Positions 46,682-55,440 of a stretch of 64,000 bases of DNA are shown here, in pieces. Position numbers and translations under genes: made by a program. How positions within the stretch are numbered: the first letter of the stretch is position 1; the number at the start of each line of letters is the position of its first letter. The notes below the pieces were generated by a model that had not been told where the DNA came from, did not search any database, and saw only the letters and a program-made list of their open reading frames with translations. Origin of the DNA: Herbidospora sakaeratensis (GTDB lineage: Bacteria > Actinomycetota > Actinomycetes > Streptosporangiales > Streptosporangiaceae); assembly GCF_001570525.1 (NCBI RefSeq), contig NZ_BBXC01000011.1:62001-126000 (forward strand), read 5' to 3'.

Positions 46682-47833
46682 GTGGATCCGGAGAGCTTCG
46701 CCCGCCTGCTCACGCCCGACGGCCAGACGGCTCTCGACGAGGCGTGCGCGGTGCTGGCCTCGGGCGCGACCCAGATCGCGGCGGTGACCACGCTGCGCAG
46801 GCGCTTCGACGCCGACCTGGCCGCCGCCGCGCTCACCCAGGCGGGCCTGCGCCGCAGGGCGGCGGCGAAGTTCGGCCCCGACGCCGACGTGATGTATTTC
46901 ACCCCGAACGGCCTCGAACAGGCCACCCGCCCCGAGGTGGCCGCACACCGCGCGAAGCGGCTGGCCGGGTTGTCGGTCGCCGACGCCTGCTGCGGCATCG
47001 GCGGCGACCTGATCGCCCAGGCCCGCGCCGGCTGCGAGGTCGACGCGGTCGACCTCGACCCCCTGACGGTCGCCGTGGCGACGGCGAACGCCCGGGCTCT
47101 GGGTGTACGGGCGACCGTCCGCCTGGCCGACGCGACCACCCTCGACCCGTCGGCCTACGACGCGCTGTTCGCCGACCCCGCCCGCCGGACCACCAAGGGC
47201 CGCGTCTTCGACCCCGCCGCCTACTCGCCGAACTGGGACGTGATCCTCGAACTCGTCGCGAAGGCGCGCCGGGCCTGCCTCAAGGTCGCCCCCGGCATCC
47301 CCTACGAGTACATCCCGCCCGGCATGGAGGCCGAGTGGGTCTCGTTCCGGGGCGAGGTGAAGGAGGCGGTCCTCTGGTCGGGCGCCGAGGGGCGCAGGGC
47401 GACGCTGCTGCCGTCCGGCGAGACCATGACGGCGCGCGGCGTCGAAGCCGACGTCGCCCCCATCGGCCACTACCTCTACGAGCCCGACGGCGCGGCGGTC
47501 CGCGCCCACGTGGTCGGCGAGGTCGCCGAGATCGTCGGCGGCCGCCTGATCGACCCCCAGATCGCCTACCTGACCGCCGACTCCCCCGTGGCCACCCCGT
47601 GGGCGGCGGGCTACCTGGTCGAGGAGGTCATGCCCTTCTCCCTGAAGAGGCTCAGGTCCGCTCTGCGGGAGCGGAACGTGGGCGTCGTCACGATCAAGAA
47701 AAGAGGATCGGCGGTCGACGTCGAGAGGCTCCGTCACGATCTGCGACTGTCGGGAGAGGGATCCATGGTGGTGCTGCTGACCCGTCTCGGCACCCGTCCG
47801 GTGGCCGTGCTGGCCACGGAAATGGGCAGGTAA
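46682..47833 (+). CDS. class I SAM methyltransferase with THUMP-like domain
   Basis: 383 aa from GTG 46682. N-terminal helical part, then a Rossmann methyltransferase core (VADACCGIGGDLIAQARAGCEVDAVDLDP, with the SAM loop and acidic ribose contact) and the motif FADPARRTTKGRVFDP, a DPAR variant of the D-P-P-Y class. The C-terminus (residues ~300-383; RLRSALRERNVGVVTIKKRGSAVDVERLRHDL) matches the THUMP-like domain of actinobacterial proteins, suggesting RNA or tRNA as substrate. The target base is unknown. Confidence 0.85.
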   Translation: MDPESFARLLTPDGQTALDEACAVLASGATQIAAVTTLRRRFDADLAAAALTQAGLRRRAAAKFGPDADVMYFTPNGLEQATRPEVAAHRAKRLAGLSVADACCGIGGDLIAQARAGCEVDAVDLDPLTVAVATANARALGVRATVRLADATTLDPSAYDALFADPARRTTKGRVFDPAAYSPNWDVILELVAKARRACLKVAPGIPYEYIPPGMEAEWVSFRGEVKEAVLWSGAEGRRATLLPSGETMTARGVEADVAPIGHYLYEPDGAAVRAHVVGEVAEIVGGRLIDPQIAYLTADSPVATPWAAGYLVEEVMPFSLKRLRSALRERNVGVVTIKKRGSAVDVERLRHDLRLSGEGSMVVLLTRLGTRPVAVLATEMGR

Positions 47834-47853
47834 AGCCGCCAGTTCGGGCAATC

Positions 47854-47873
47854 CATCGGGAACCCCGATGTTT
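47854..47873 (+). terminator. weak terminator-like hairpin after the methyltransferase gene
   Basis: CATCGGG (47854-47860), loop AAC, CCCGATG (47864-47870), then TTT. Short stem and short T-run, so termination is only possible, not certain. Confidence 0.35.
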
Positions 47874-47960
47874 CCCTGTCCCCGGGAAAGTGGCCGCGCC
47901 GAGGGTTATCGTTCGGTGACATTACGTGTTCACGTCTTCCTCTTGATCCGGAGCTCCTCG

Positions 47961-49190
47961 GTGGAAAACCACACCCTCCTTCAAGCGGGCGGTCAGGCCG
48001 CAGTGTCCGACCGGATGCGCGAGCTGCTGGCCCGCGCGGCCCAGGACCATGTCTACGAGCAGCGCACCCAAGGGGCGGTGCTCGACGAGATCCGCCAGCG
48101 CATGGAGGGCATGGAATGGCTGCTCCGCGAGGTCCGCGAGCGCGAGCTCGGGGGCATCAGCGCGACCATGGAGGCGGTCGGCGGCCGTCTCGACGACCTG
48201 ACGGGCCGCCCGCCCGCCTGGGCGGAAAGCCTCGCCCAGCACATCGAGATGGTCCGTGACCACGTCGACGTCGTCGGCGAGAAGGTCACCCCCATCGGCG
48301 AACTCCCCAGCCTGTGGGCCGACGTCGGCACCATGGGCGAGAACGTCGACGAGTCCCTCACCCGGCTGGCCTCGATCACCGACCGCCTCACCCAGATGCA
48401 CACGAACATGGAGGCGGCCGCCGCCCGCTTCAGCCGCATCGACAAGGCCGTCACCGACCTCACCGAGCGCCTCGACCGGCTGGAGCTCGACTTCACCGAG
48501 TCCCTCACCACGGGCCTCGACACGGTGGTCACCCGGCTGACCGCGACCCTCGACCAGATCGCCACCCGCATCTCCGGCGTCGAGGGCCAGCAGTCGGCCA
48601 GCAACGCCCGCCTGAGCGCCATCAGCGAGGCCCAGTCGGGCGCCAAGGCCCAGGTCCACGCCCTGGAGGGCCAGGTCGCCGGCGTGACCGCCCGCCTCGA
48701 CCGCATCGACGCCCGCATCGAGACGGCCGACGAGTGCCTGGCCGACATCGACACCCGCGTCACGGGCGTCGAGGCCAAGCTCACCGAGAACGGCGAGAAG
48801 CTCGACGGCACCGACCGCGCCGTCAGCGCCCTCGACGAGCGCCTGGGCGCCTGCGTGGGCGACTCGGAGAGCCGCCTGGCCTCCAAGGTCGAGGCCCTGG
48901 AAGAGCAGCTCGGCGAGCGGTTCGACGGCGTCGACGACCGCGTCGAGTCGATCAACCAGCGGCTCGGCCAGCTCCCTGCGACCCTGGAGATCGGCGAACT
49001 GCACCGCCTCGTCGGCGAGATCGGCCCCCTGGTCGAGACCCGCCCCGACCGCGACGCGGTCCGCGAGGCCCTGTCGACCACGGTGGAGCCCGCCCACACC
49101 GACCTGACCCGGAGGCTGGGGGCGCTGGAGGAAACGATGCTGGCGCTGGCTGAGGCCCTCCTGCGGCCCACCAGGGGCTCCAAGGACTGA
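47961..49190 (+). CDS. long coiled-coil protein of unknown function
   Basis: About 409 aa; GTG 47961 has GGAG 8 bases upstream. Almost the whole protein is predicted coiled coil by eye: repeated heptads such as RLDDL, RIDKAVTDLTERLDRLEL, RLDRIDARIETADECLADIDTRV and RLGALEETMLALAEALL, with few Pro and no membrane segment or signal peptide. Its repeats resemble apolipoprotein/tropomyosin-like helices. It may be a cytoskeletal scaffold or a polar organiser. No catalytic domain is seen. It is followed by a strong terminator. Confidence 0.75.
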   Translation: MENHTLLQAGGQAAVSDRMRELLARAAQDHVYEQRTQGAVLDEIRQRMEGMEWLLREVRERELGGISATMEAVGGRLDDLTGRPPAWAESLAQHIEMVRDHVDVVGEKVTPIGELPSLWADVGTMGENVDESLTRLASITDRLTQMHTNMEAAAARFSRIDKAVTDLTERLDRLELDFTESLTTGLDTVVTRLTATLDQIATRISGVEGQQSASNARLSAISEAQSGAKAQVHALEGQVAGVTARLDRIDARIETADECLADIDTRVTGVEAKLTENGEKLDGTDRAVSALDERLGACVGDSESRLASKVEALEEQLGERFDGVDDRVESINQRLGQLPATLEIGELHRLVGEIGPLVETRPDRDAVREALSTTVEPAHTDLTRRLGALEETMLALAEALLRPTRGSKD

Positions 49191-49204
49191 ACCTCCGCAC
49201 ACGC

Positions 49205-49240
49205 AGAAGGGCCGGGCCGCGAAGATGGCCCGGCCCTTCT
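49205..49240. terminator. strong terminator between the coiled-coil gene and tsaD
   Basis: AGAAGGGCCGGGCC (49205-49218) and GGCCCGGCCCTTCT (49227-49240) form a perfect 14-bp stem with an 8-base loop. It starts 14 bases after the rightward stop and lies 70 bases past the leftward tsaD stop, so it can serve both strands. Confidence 0.82.
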
Positions 49241-49310
49241 TACATCCGAGTATCCCGACGGCAGAAGATCGGGCACTTCGTGCCCGAAATTTCGGCTTAT
49301 CGCCTCAGGT

Positions 49311-50333
49311 TCAGACGCTCACGGTCGTGATCGGCATCGACGAGTCGGCCGGGATGTCGAGCAGCGAGGGCGTCGCCCCGGCCGCCACCAGGTTGGACCC
49401 CAGCGCCGCGACCATCGCCCCGTTGTCGGTGCACAGACCCGGCCGGGGCACCCGCAGCCGGACCCCGGCCGCGTCGCACCGCTCCTGCGCCAGCGCCCGC
49501 AACCGCGAGTTGGCCGCCACGCCGCCGCCGATCAGCAGGTCTTCCACGCCATGGGCGCGGCACGCCTGGAGCGCCTTGCGGGTCAGCACGTCGACCACGG
49601 CCTCCTGGAACGAGGCCGACACGTCGGGCACCGACACGGAGTCGCCCTGCTTCTCCACGTAGCGGGCCACGGCGGTCTTCAGGCCGGAGAACGAGAAGTC
49701 GAGCGTTCCGTCGTCGACCTTGCCGCGCGGGAACGGGATCGCGTCGCCGCGCCCCTCGCGGGCGGCCCGGTCGATGTGGGGGCCGCCCGGGAACGGCAGG
49801 CCCAGCACCCGGGCGACCTTGTCGAACGCCTCGCCGGCGGCGTCGTCGACGGTCGACCCGAGCGAGATCACCTCGCGGGTCACGTCGGGCACCAGCAGCA
49901 GCGACGAGTGGCCGCCGGAGACCAGCAGGGCCATGCACGGCTCGGGCAGCGGCCCGTGTTCGAGCTGGTCGACGGCCACGTGGGCGGCGAGATGGTTGAC
50001 CCCGTAGAGGGGCACACCGAGGCCGACCGAGTAGGCCTTGGCGGCGGCGACGCCGACCAGCAGCGCGCCGGCCAGGCCGGGGCCCGCCGTCACGGCGATG
50101 GCGTCGATGTCGGAGAACTTCAGCCCGGCCTTGGCCAGGGCGCTGTCGACCGTGGGGGCCATCGCGTCGAGGTGGGCGCGGGAGGCCACCTCGGGCACGA
50201 CCCCGCCGAAGCGGGCGTGTTCGTCCATGCTGGAGGCGATCGTGTCGGCCAGCAGGGTGTGGCCCCGCACGATGCCGACGCCCGTCTCATCGCAGGACGT
50301 CTCGATCCCCAGGACGATCGGCTCGTCAGCCAT
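49311..50333 (-). CDS. tsaD: tRNA threonylcarbamoyladenosine synthase subunit TsaD
   Basis: 340 aa. Kae1/Qri7 family: [10 protein letters not shown] at the N-terminus, metal-binding HLAAHVAVD (two His at about residues 114 and 118), [15 protein letters not shown] and the late [11 protein letters not shown]. With TsaB and TsaE it adds the threonylcarbamoyl group to A37 of ANN-decoding tRNAs (t6A). It overlaps rimI by 8 bases, last gene of tsaB-rimI-tsaD. Confidence 0.97.
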   Translation of the reverse strand: MADEPIVLGIETSCDETGVGIVRGHTLLADTIASSMDEHARFGGVVPEVASRAHLDAMAPTVDSALAKAGLKFSDIDAIAVTAGPGLAGALLVGVAAAKAYSVGLGVPLYGVNHLAAHVAVDQLEHGPLPEPCMALLVSGGHSSLLLVPDVTREVISLGSTVDDAAGEAFDKVARVLGLPFPGGPHIDRAAREGRGDAIPFPRGKVDDGTLDFSFSGLKTAVARYVEKQGDSVSVPDVSASFQEAVVDVLTRKALQACRAHGVEDLLIGGGVAANSRLRALAQERCDAAGVRLRVPRPGLCTDNGAMVAALGSNLVAAGATPSLLDIPADSSMPITTVSV

Positions 50334-50781
50334 CGAGTTTCCTCACCATCGTGATCGCGTCGGTTCCGTCGTCGTAGTAGCCCCGCCGGAGGCCGAGCTG
50401 GTGGAAGCCGAACCGTTCGTACATGGCCTGGGCGGGCGCGTTGTCGGCGCGGACCTCGAGGAAGACCGCCGAGGCCCCCCGGCGGCCGGCCTCGTCGAGC
50501 AGGGCGTTGAGCATCAGGGCGCCGACCCCGGCCCGCCGGTGCTCGGCCAGGACGGCGATGGTCTGCACGTCGCCCTGGTCGCCCGCCACGGCCAGGCCGG
50601 CGTAACCGACGATCAGGCCGTCGCGCTCGGCCACGATGTAGTGGCGGGTGCGGGGCTGGTCGGCGAGCTCGCCGAGCATCATGCGCTCGCTCCACGCGTC
50701 GGAGGGGAAGGTGGCGCGTTCGAGCGCCATGACGGCCGGCAGGTCGTCGACGCCCATGCCGCGCAGCGTCACCACGCTCAC
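50326..50781 (-). CDS. rimI: ribosomal-protein-S18-alanine N-acetyltransferase (RimI)
   Basis: 151 aa from GTG 50781, GTGA overlap with tsaB. GNAT fold: [25 protein letters not shown], and the acetyl-CoA loop [18 protein letters not shown], then [23 protein letters not shown]. RimI acetylates the N-terminal Ala of S18, but GNATs in this operon position may have wider targets. It lies between tsaB and tsaD as in most Actinobacteria. Confidence 0.93.
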   Translation of the reverse strand: MSVVTLRGMGVDDLPAVMALERATFPSDAWSERMMLGELADQPRTRHYIVAERDGLIVGYAGLAVAGDQGDVQTIAVLAEHRRAGVGALMLNALLDEAGRRGASAVFLEVRADNAPAQAMYERFGFHQLGLRRGYYDDGTDAITMVRKLDG

Positions 50782-51479
50782 GCCGTCACCCTCTTGGGCG
50801 CCCCCGGGATCTGCGCGTCGGGCCGTCGCAGGTAGATCGGCACGGGCGGGCCGAGGATCGCCCGGTTCTGGGCGGCCTCGACCGAGTCGATGCGCCCCTC
50901 GGGCAGCTTGGCCGCCGCGGCGGCCTCCTCGGGCGACAACCGCCCCAGCTCGACGGCGGCCAGCGCGGCCAGCGCCCCGGCCGACGGGTGTTCGGGACCG
51001 GTCACGCCGTCGAGGTAGAGCCGGGCGCCCACGACCGTGCCGTGCGCGGGCACGTCGGCGGGCTTGTCGACCCGGGGACCGTCGAGACGGGTGACTCCGT
51101 CGGCGTAGGTCGCCCAGAAGAGCTCCTTGCGCCGCGCGTCGGTGATCACCGTGAACGGGCCGGGCACGCCGGCGGCGTAGGCGATGGCGTCGAGGGTGCA
51201 GATGCCGTAGGCGGGCACCCCGAGCGTCGTCGACAACGCCCGCGCCGTGATCAGGCCGACCCGCAGCCCGGTGTAGGGCCCGGGGCCCGCTCCGGCGACG
51301 ACGGCGGTGACGTCGTGGACGGTCACGCCCGCCTCACGCAGGACGGTCTCGATCGCCGGCGCGAGCAATTCCCCGTGGCGCCGGGCGTCGATGGTGGTGG
51401 ATTCCGCCAGCACGCGTGTTCCGTCGTGCACCGCGGCGGTCACGGCAGGGGTCGCCGTGTCGAAGGCCAGGACCAGCAC
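50778..51479 (-). CDS. tsaB: tRNA threonylcarbamoyladenosine biosynthesis protein TsaB
   Basis: About 233 aa from GTG 51479 (MLVLAFDTATPAV); a TTG at 51488 would add three residues. ASKHA-fold N-half with DTATPAVTAAV and VVAGAGPGPYTGLRVGLITARAL, typical of TsaB, which scaffolds TsaD. The C-half (residues ~105-230) is variable. It is first gene of the tsaB-rimI-tsaD unit; the usual upstream tsaE is 1.3 kb away because a sortase pair intervenes. Confidence 0.93.
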   Translation of the reverse strand: MLVLAFDTATPAVTAAVHDGTRVLAESTTIDARRHGELLAPAIETVLREAGVTVHDVTAVVAGAGPGPYTGLRVGLITARALSTTLGVPAYGICTLDAIAYAAGVPGPFTVITDARRKELFWATYADGVTRLDGPRVDKPADVPAHGTVVGARLYLDGVTGPEHPSAGALAALAAVELGRLSPEEAAAAAKLPEGRIDSVEAAQNRAILGPPVPIYLRRPDAQIPGAPKRVTA

Positions 51480-51511
51480 AAAAAGCAAGCCTAGCCCTAC
51501 AGGGCGTGTGC

Positions 51512-52051
51512 TCAGGCGCGGGAAGCGTACACGATGACGTTGTCCTTGTACTCGTGGGCGTCCCAGTCGAACTGGCCCCCGCAGGTGATCAGGCGCAGGC
51601 CCTCGCCCAGGTAGACCTTCTCGGCGGGGAACGACTCCTTGGGGATCTGCTCGATCGCGTCGACCTTGTAGGCGACGGTCTTCCCGTCTGACCTGACGAC
51701 CTTGACGGCCGCGCCCTTCTTCAGCTCCCTAAGCCGGTAGAAGACGGCGGGCGCGGTCTTGGTGTCGACGTGGCCGATGATCACGGCCGCGCCCTTGTCG
51801 CCGGGGACGGAGCTGCCCTCGTACCACCCGGCGATCTTCGGCTTCTCGTACGGCGGCAGCTCGACCTCCCCGTTCCCGGTGAGGCCGAGCTTGATCAGCG
51901 GCGCCTTCATCTGCAGCACGGGGATGTCGATGCGTTCGGGCACGGCGCTGCTGCGCGCGCCCTCGACCTCGGCCGTGTCGGGCTTGGTCATCGCGAACAG
52001 GACGAACCCCGAGACGATCGCCGCGACGACCATCCGGGTGGAGACGGCCAA
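51512..52051 (-). CDS. class F sortase
   Basis: 179 aa. An N-terminal membrane segment (residues ~6-22) anchors the protein; the sortase core has AAVIIGHVDT (catalytic His), FYRLRELKKGAAVKV, and RLITCGG (catalytic Cys). The segment that normally supplies the catalytic Arg reads HEYKDNVIVYA, so Lys or a nearby residue stands there. Class F enzymes attach surface proteins in Actinobacteria. The upstream gene, 4 bases away, is its likely substrate or partner. Confidence 0.9.
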   Translation of the reverse strand: MAVSTRMVVAAIVSGFVLFAMTKPDTAEVEGARSSAVPERIDIPVLQMKAPLIKLGLTGNGEVELPPYEKPKIAGWYEGSSVPGDKGAAVIIGHVDTKTAPAVFYRLRELKKGAAVKVVRSDGKTVAYKVDAIEQIPKESFPAEKVYLGEGLRLITCGGQFDWDAHEYKDNVIVYASRA

Positions 52052-52055
52052 GGCG

Positions 52056-52691
52056 TCAGCCCCGGGCGCGCCTGCGGGCGACCGCGATGCCGAGGCCGGC
52101 CGCGGCCAGCAGCCCGACGGCGAACGGCGTGACCGGGATGCCCGACTCGTCGGAGGGACCGCCGGCGGCCGTGCCGCCGCCGCCCGCGCCGGGCGCCTTG
52201 GTCGGGAAGCGGGTCTCGTCGGCGGTGGTGCCGCTGCGGAGCACCTGCAGGCGGGCGTTGCCGATGTCGTTGGTGGCCGAGCAGCGCACCTCGACGCGGT
52301 AGCCGCCGGCCTTCGCGCCGGCCCTGAGCACGGCCACGCCGGTCAGCCGGGGCGCGGGGGCCGGGGACGGCGGAGGCGTCTCGGCCGCGGGGGCCAGCAG
52401 GCTCACGATGCCGGTGAACGCGTCGGAGTGGGCGCTGGCCTGGTAGCTGGTGCCCGGCTGCGCGGGCGGGCAGTAGGCGGTGATCCGGATGTTCCGGGAC
52501 TGCCCACCCTGGATCTCGTCGGGGTTGAGCGTGACCCGCACCTCCTGACGGGGCGGGATGCTCGCGGTGACCGTCGGCACCGGCGGCGTCACTGTGATGG
52601 ACGCCTCCGGGACGATGCCCGCCTCCGCCGAGCAGCCGGCGACTCCGAGCAGCACCACCCCGGCCAACGCGGCCTTCGATAACGCGTTCAT
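52056..52691 (-). CDS. surface lipoprotein with C-terminal membrane/basic tail, sortase neighbour
   Basis: About 211 aa from ATG 52691. N-terminus MNALSKAALAGVVLLGVAGC is a lipoprotein signal (Cys20). The body is Pro/Thr-rich with a beta-sandwich-like domain (VRVTLNPDEIQGGQSRNIRITAYC, YRVEVRCSATND). The C-terminus has a Gly-rich linker, a hydrophobic helix and RRRARG, like a sortase sorting signal but with no LPXTG. Both ends can be anchored. It shares an operon with the class F sortase. No enzyme function is seen. An AT-rich stretch at 52721-52780 may hold its promoter. Confidence 0.8.
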   Translation of the reverse strand: MNALSKAALAGVVLLGVAGCSAEAGIVPEASITVTPPVPTVTASIPPRQEVRVTLNPDEIQGGQSRNIRITAYCPPAQPGTSYQASAHSDAFTGIVSLLAPAAETPPPSPAPAPRLTGVAVLRAGAKAGGYRVEVRCSATNDIGNARLQVLRSGTTADETRFPTKAPGAGGGGTAAGGPSDESGIPVTPFAVGLLAAAGLGIAVARRRARG

Positions 52692-52808
52692 CGGCCCCAC
52701 CCCTCCCACCGCCGACCATTACCCAGAAAATCTAGGCCAATCCATTAGTAAAGATCTTCATTTTCTAACGAATCGGCGGCGGTGTGGAAGGCTCCAAGCG
52801 GGACCGTA

Positions 52809-53267
52809 CTAGATCGATCCTGCGGGAATTTGGGACCAACGACTTCCAACACCCCGAAGCAGGACATACCTACTCTCGTCGGTGTCGTCCCGGTCAATCA
52901 CGATCTCGAGCCGTTCGTCCGACAGACCCTCGACGAGGCCCTCGCCCCACTCGACCACGGTGACCGAGTCGGCGAGCGAGGCGTCGAGGTCGAGGTCGTC
53001 GACCTCCAGCGTGCCGCCCAGGCGGTAGGCGTCGGCGTGGACGAGGGCCGGGCCCCCGGACAACGACGGATGCACCCGGGCGATCACGAAGGTCGGGGAG
53101 GTGATCGGGCCGCGTACCTTCAGGCCCTCGCCTATCCCCTGGGTGAGAGTCGTCTTCCCGGCTCCCAGCGGGCCGGTCAGCACGACCAGATCGCCCGCCC
53201 GCAGCAGCCCGGCGATCTTCACGCCGAGTGCGCGCATGTCCTCGGCCGTGGCCGCAGGCTCCTTCAC
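52809..53267 (-). CDS. tsaE: tRNA threonylcarbamoyladenosine biosynthesis ATPase TsaE
   Basis: 152 aa from GTG 53267, which overlaps the hydrolase stop (GTGA); the longer frame to 53330 adds 21 non-conserved residues. P-loop VVLTGPLGAGKTTLTQGIGEGL, then ITSPTFVIARVHP and HADAYRLGG, VVEWGEGL, all TsaE landmarks. It regenerates the TsaBD complex by ATP hydrolysis in t6A synthesis. It is the last gene of alr-hydrolase-tsaE. Confidence 0.95.
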   Translation of the reverse strand: MKEPAATAEDMRALGVKIAGLLRAGDLVVLTGPLGAGKTTLTQGIGEGLKVRGPITSPTFVIARVHPSLSGGPALVHADAYRLGGTLEVDDLDLDASLADSVTVVEWGEGLVEGLSDERLEIVIDRDDTDESRYVLLRGVGSRWSQIPAGSI

Positions 53268-54316
53268 CTGTCCCCCTGTTCCGCCCGTTCGATCAGGTCG
53301 ATCAGGGCATCGTTCACGATTCCCGGACACTCGAGCTGCACCAGGTGGGAACTGTCGGTCACCATGGTCAGCGTCGCCGTCGGCACGGCCGCCGCGATCG
53401 CCCTGCTGTGCTCGGGCGGGGTCAGCCAGTCGCGGTCGCCGACGATGATCGACGTGGGCACCTTGTTCAGCACGTCGAGCGCCTTCAGCTTGTCATGAGA
53501 CATGAGCGCCGGGTAGAAACCGGCGATCACGTCGGCGGGCGTGGCCCGGATCATCGACTCGGCGAAGTCGACCAGGGTCGGGCTGACCCGGCCGGAGTCG
53601 CCGAACCCGAGGTGGCGCAGCAGCAGGAACGAGATGTCGTTCCCGGCCTGCCGCCCCCGGTCGACCAGCGCCGCCTTCTTCTTCATCACGGCGACGGCGG
53701 TGGGCGTGGCCTTGTGGACCAGTTTCGCCACCAGGGCGGGCATGCCGAGGCTGAGCTCGGCCAGCTTGCCCGCGGAGGTCGAGATGAGCGCGACCCCCTT
53801 GATCTTGTCGCCGAACAACTCGGGCCGCCGGTCGGCCAGCGCCATGATCGTCATGCCGCCCATCGAGTGGCCGACCAGCACGCACGGCCCCGGCACCAGG
53901 TCGTCGATCACCTGGGCGAGGTCTTCGCCCAGCCGGTCGATCGACTGGTCGACGTCGAGGGCCCGCTCGGACCGGCCGTGGCAGCGCTGGTCCCAGACGA
54001 CCACGCGGTACTTCTCGCGCAGCAGCCGCCACTGGTAGTGCCAGGAGTCGGAGGTCAGGCAGTAGCCGTGGCAGAGCACGATGGTCAGGGGGGCGTCGGG
54101 CGGGCCGTCGACCTCGGCGGCGAGGGTGAGGTTGTCGGAGGTGACGACCTGGGCGGTGGTGCCGTGGAGTTCGCCGAAGGGTTCGCTGGCCTCCAGGTCG
54201 GGCCGCAACCGGATGCGGCCCACGGCGTAGCGCTTGGCCAGGGCGGCCACCGCCACCCCCGCGGAGGCCGCGCCGACCACGATCCCCGCGATGCCGGCTG
54301 TGCGCCGTACTGTCAT
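53264..54316 (-). CDS. alpha/beta hydrolase with N-terminal membrane anchor
   Basis: 350 aa, ATGA overlap with alr. A hydrophobic N-terminus (residues 8-27, GIAGIVVGAASAGVAVAALA) is followed by an alpha/beta hydrolase fold: LCHGYCLTSDSW oxyanion region, nucleophile elbow VGHSMGGM (Ser), Asp in IIVGDRDWLTPP and His in TDSSHLVQLE. Orthologs occur between alr and tsaE in many Actinobacteria. The substrate is unknown; a lipid or ester is plausible. Confidence 0.9.
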   Translation of the reverse strand: MTVRRTAGIAGIVVGAASAGVAVAALAKRYAVGRIRLRPDLEASEPFGELHGTTAQVVTSDNLTLAAEVDGPPDAPLTIVLCHGYCLTSDSWHYQWRLLREKYRVVVWDQRCHGRSERALDVDQSIDRLGEDLAQVIDDLVPGPCVLVGHSMGGMTIMALADRRPELFGDKIKGVALISTSAGKLAELSLGMPALVAKLVHKATPTAVAVMKKKAALVDRGRQAGNDISFLLLRHLGFGDSGRVSPTLVDFAESMIRATPADVIAGFYPALMSHDKLKALDVLNKVPTSIIVGDRDWLTPPEHSRAIAAAVPTATLTMVTDSSHLVQLECPGIVNDALIDLIERAEQGDR

Positions 54317-55440
54317 TCCCGATCTCCTTGCCGCACGTGCACACGTGGCACCCGGGTGCCGATCCTGGTCACGATCTCATGAGTGATCGTGCCGAGGGAA
54401 TCAGCCCATTCCTGACATGTGGGTTCATTTCTATCGCCTGGGCCGAAAAGGACAACTTCGTCCCCTTCGGTGACGGGGTGGTCGCCCAGGTCGAGGCTGA
54501 ACTGATCCATGCAGACGCGTCCGGCGATGGTGAAACGTTGGTCGTTGACGAGGACTTCGGCACGGTTGGTGGCGTTTCGCATGATTCCGTCCGCGTACCC
54601 GAGCGGAACCAGGCCAAGCGTCGTGTCCCTGTCGGTGATGTAGAGGTGGCCGTAGGAGACGCCCGTGCCCTTCGGGACCCTCTTGACGAGGGCGAGACGG
54701 GCGGTGAGCGTCATGGCGGGCCGCAGGCCGAAGTCGCCCAGCTCGGGGATCGGGCTCAGCCCGTAGAGGGCGATGCCGGGCCTGACCAGGTCGTAGCGGG
54801 CCCGCGGCAGCGTGACGATGGCCGCCGAGTTGGCGATGTGGCGCCGCACGCCGGGCAGGCTCTCGGCCGCCTCGTCGAAGGCGGCCAGTTGTTTGTCGAT
54901 GGACGGGTGGCCGGGGATGTCGGCGCAGGCGAAGTGCGACCAGACCCCGTCGACCACGATCACGCCCTCGGCCTGGGCCTTCAGCGCGGCGTCGACCAGG
55001 TCGGGCCACGCCTCGGCGGTCGCCCCGCCCCGGGAGATGCCGGTGTCGACCTTGAGGTGGACGTTCACCGTTCGCCCGGTACGCCGCGCGGCGGCCGCGA
55101 TCTCGTCGATCAGCCACGGCGCCCCGGCCGAGAGGTCGACGCCCTTGGCCACGGCCTCGTCGAGCGGCTCCCCCGGCGGGATCAGCCAGGCCAGCACCGG
55201 CGCGGTGATGCCCGCGTCTCTGAGCGCGACGGCCTCGCGCACAGTGGCGACCCCCAGCCCGGACGCCCCGCCCTCAAGGGCCGCCTTCGCGCACGGCACC
55301 AGGCCGTGGCCGTAGGCGTCGGCCTTGACGGCCGCCATCATCTCGGCCCCGCCGGCGGCCTCTTTGAGGAGGGCGGCGTTGTGGCGGATGGCCGACAGAT
55401 CGACCCTGGCCTCGGCAGGAGTGACGAAGCTGCTGCTCAT
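54313..55440 (-). CDS. alr: alanine racemase
   Basis: 375 aa. PLP-binding Lys39 in MMAAVKADAYGHG, the second catalytic Tyr in GVSYGHLY, and the conserved VCMDQFSLDLGD. It makes D-alanine for peptidoglycan. ATGA overlaps link it to nnr upstream and the hydrolase downstream. Confidence 0.97.
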   Translation of the reverse strand: MSSSFVTPAEARVDLSAIRHNAALLKEAAGGAEMMAAVKADAYGHGLVPCAKAALEGGASGLGVATVREAVALRDAGITAPVLAWLIPPGEPLDEAVAKGVDLSAGAPWLIDEIAAAARRTGRTVNVHLKVDTGISRGGATAEAWPDLVDAALKAQAEGVIVVDGVWSHFACADIPGHPSIDKQLAAFDEAAESLPGVRRHIANSAAIVTLPRARYDLVRPGIALYGLSPIPELGDFGLRPAMTLTARLALVKRVPKGTGVSYGHLYITDRDTTLGLVPLGYADGIMRNATNRAEVLVNDQRFTIAGRVCMDQFSLDLGDHPVTEGDEVVLFGPGDRNEPTCQEWADSLGTITHEIVTRIGTRVPRVHVRQGDRE

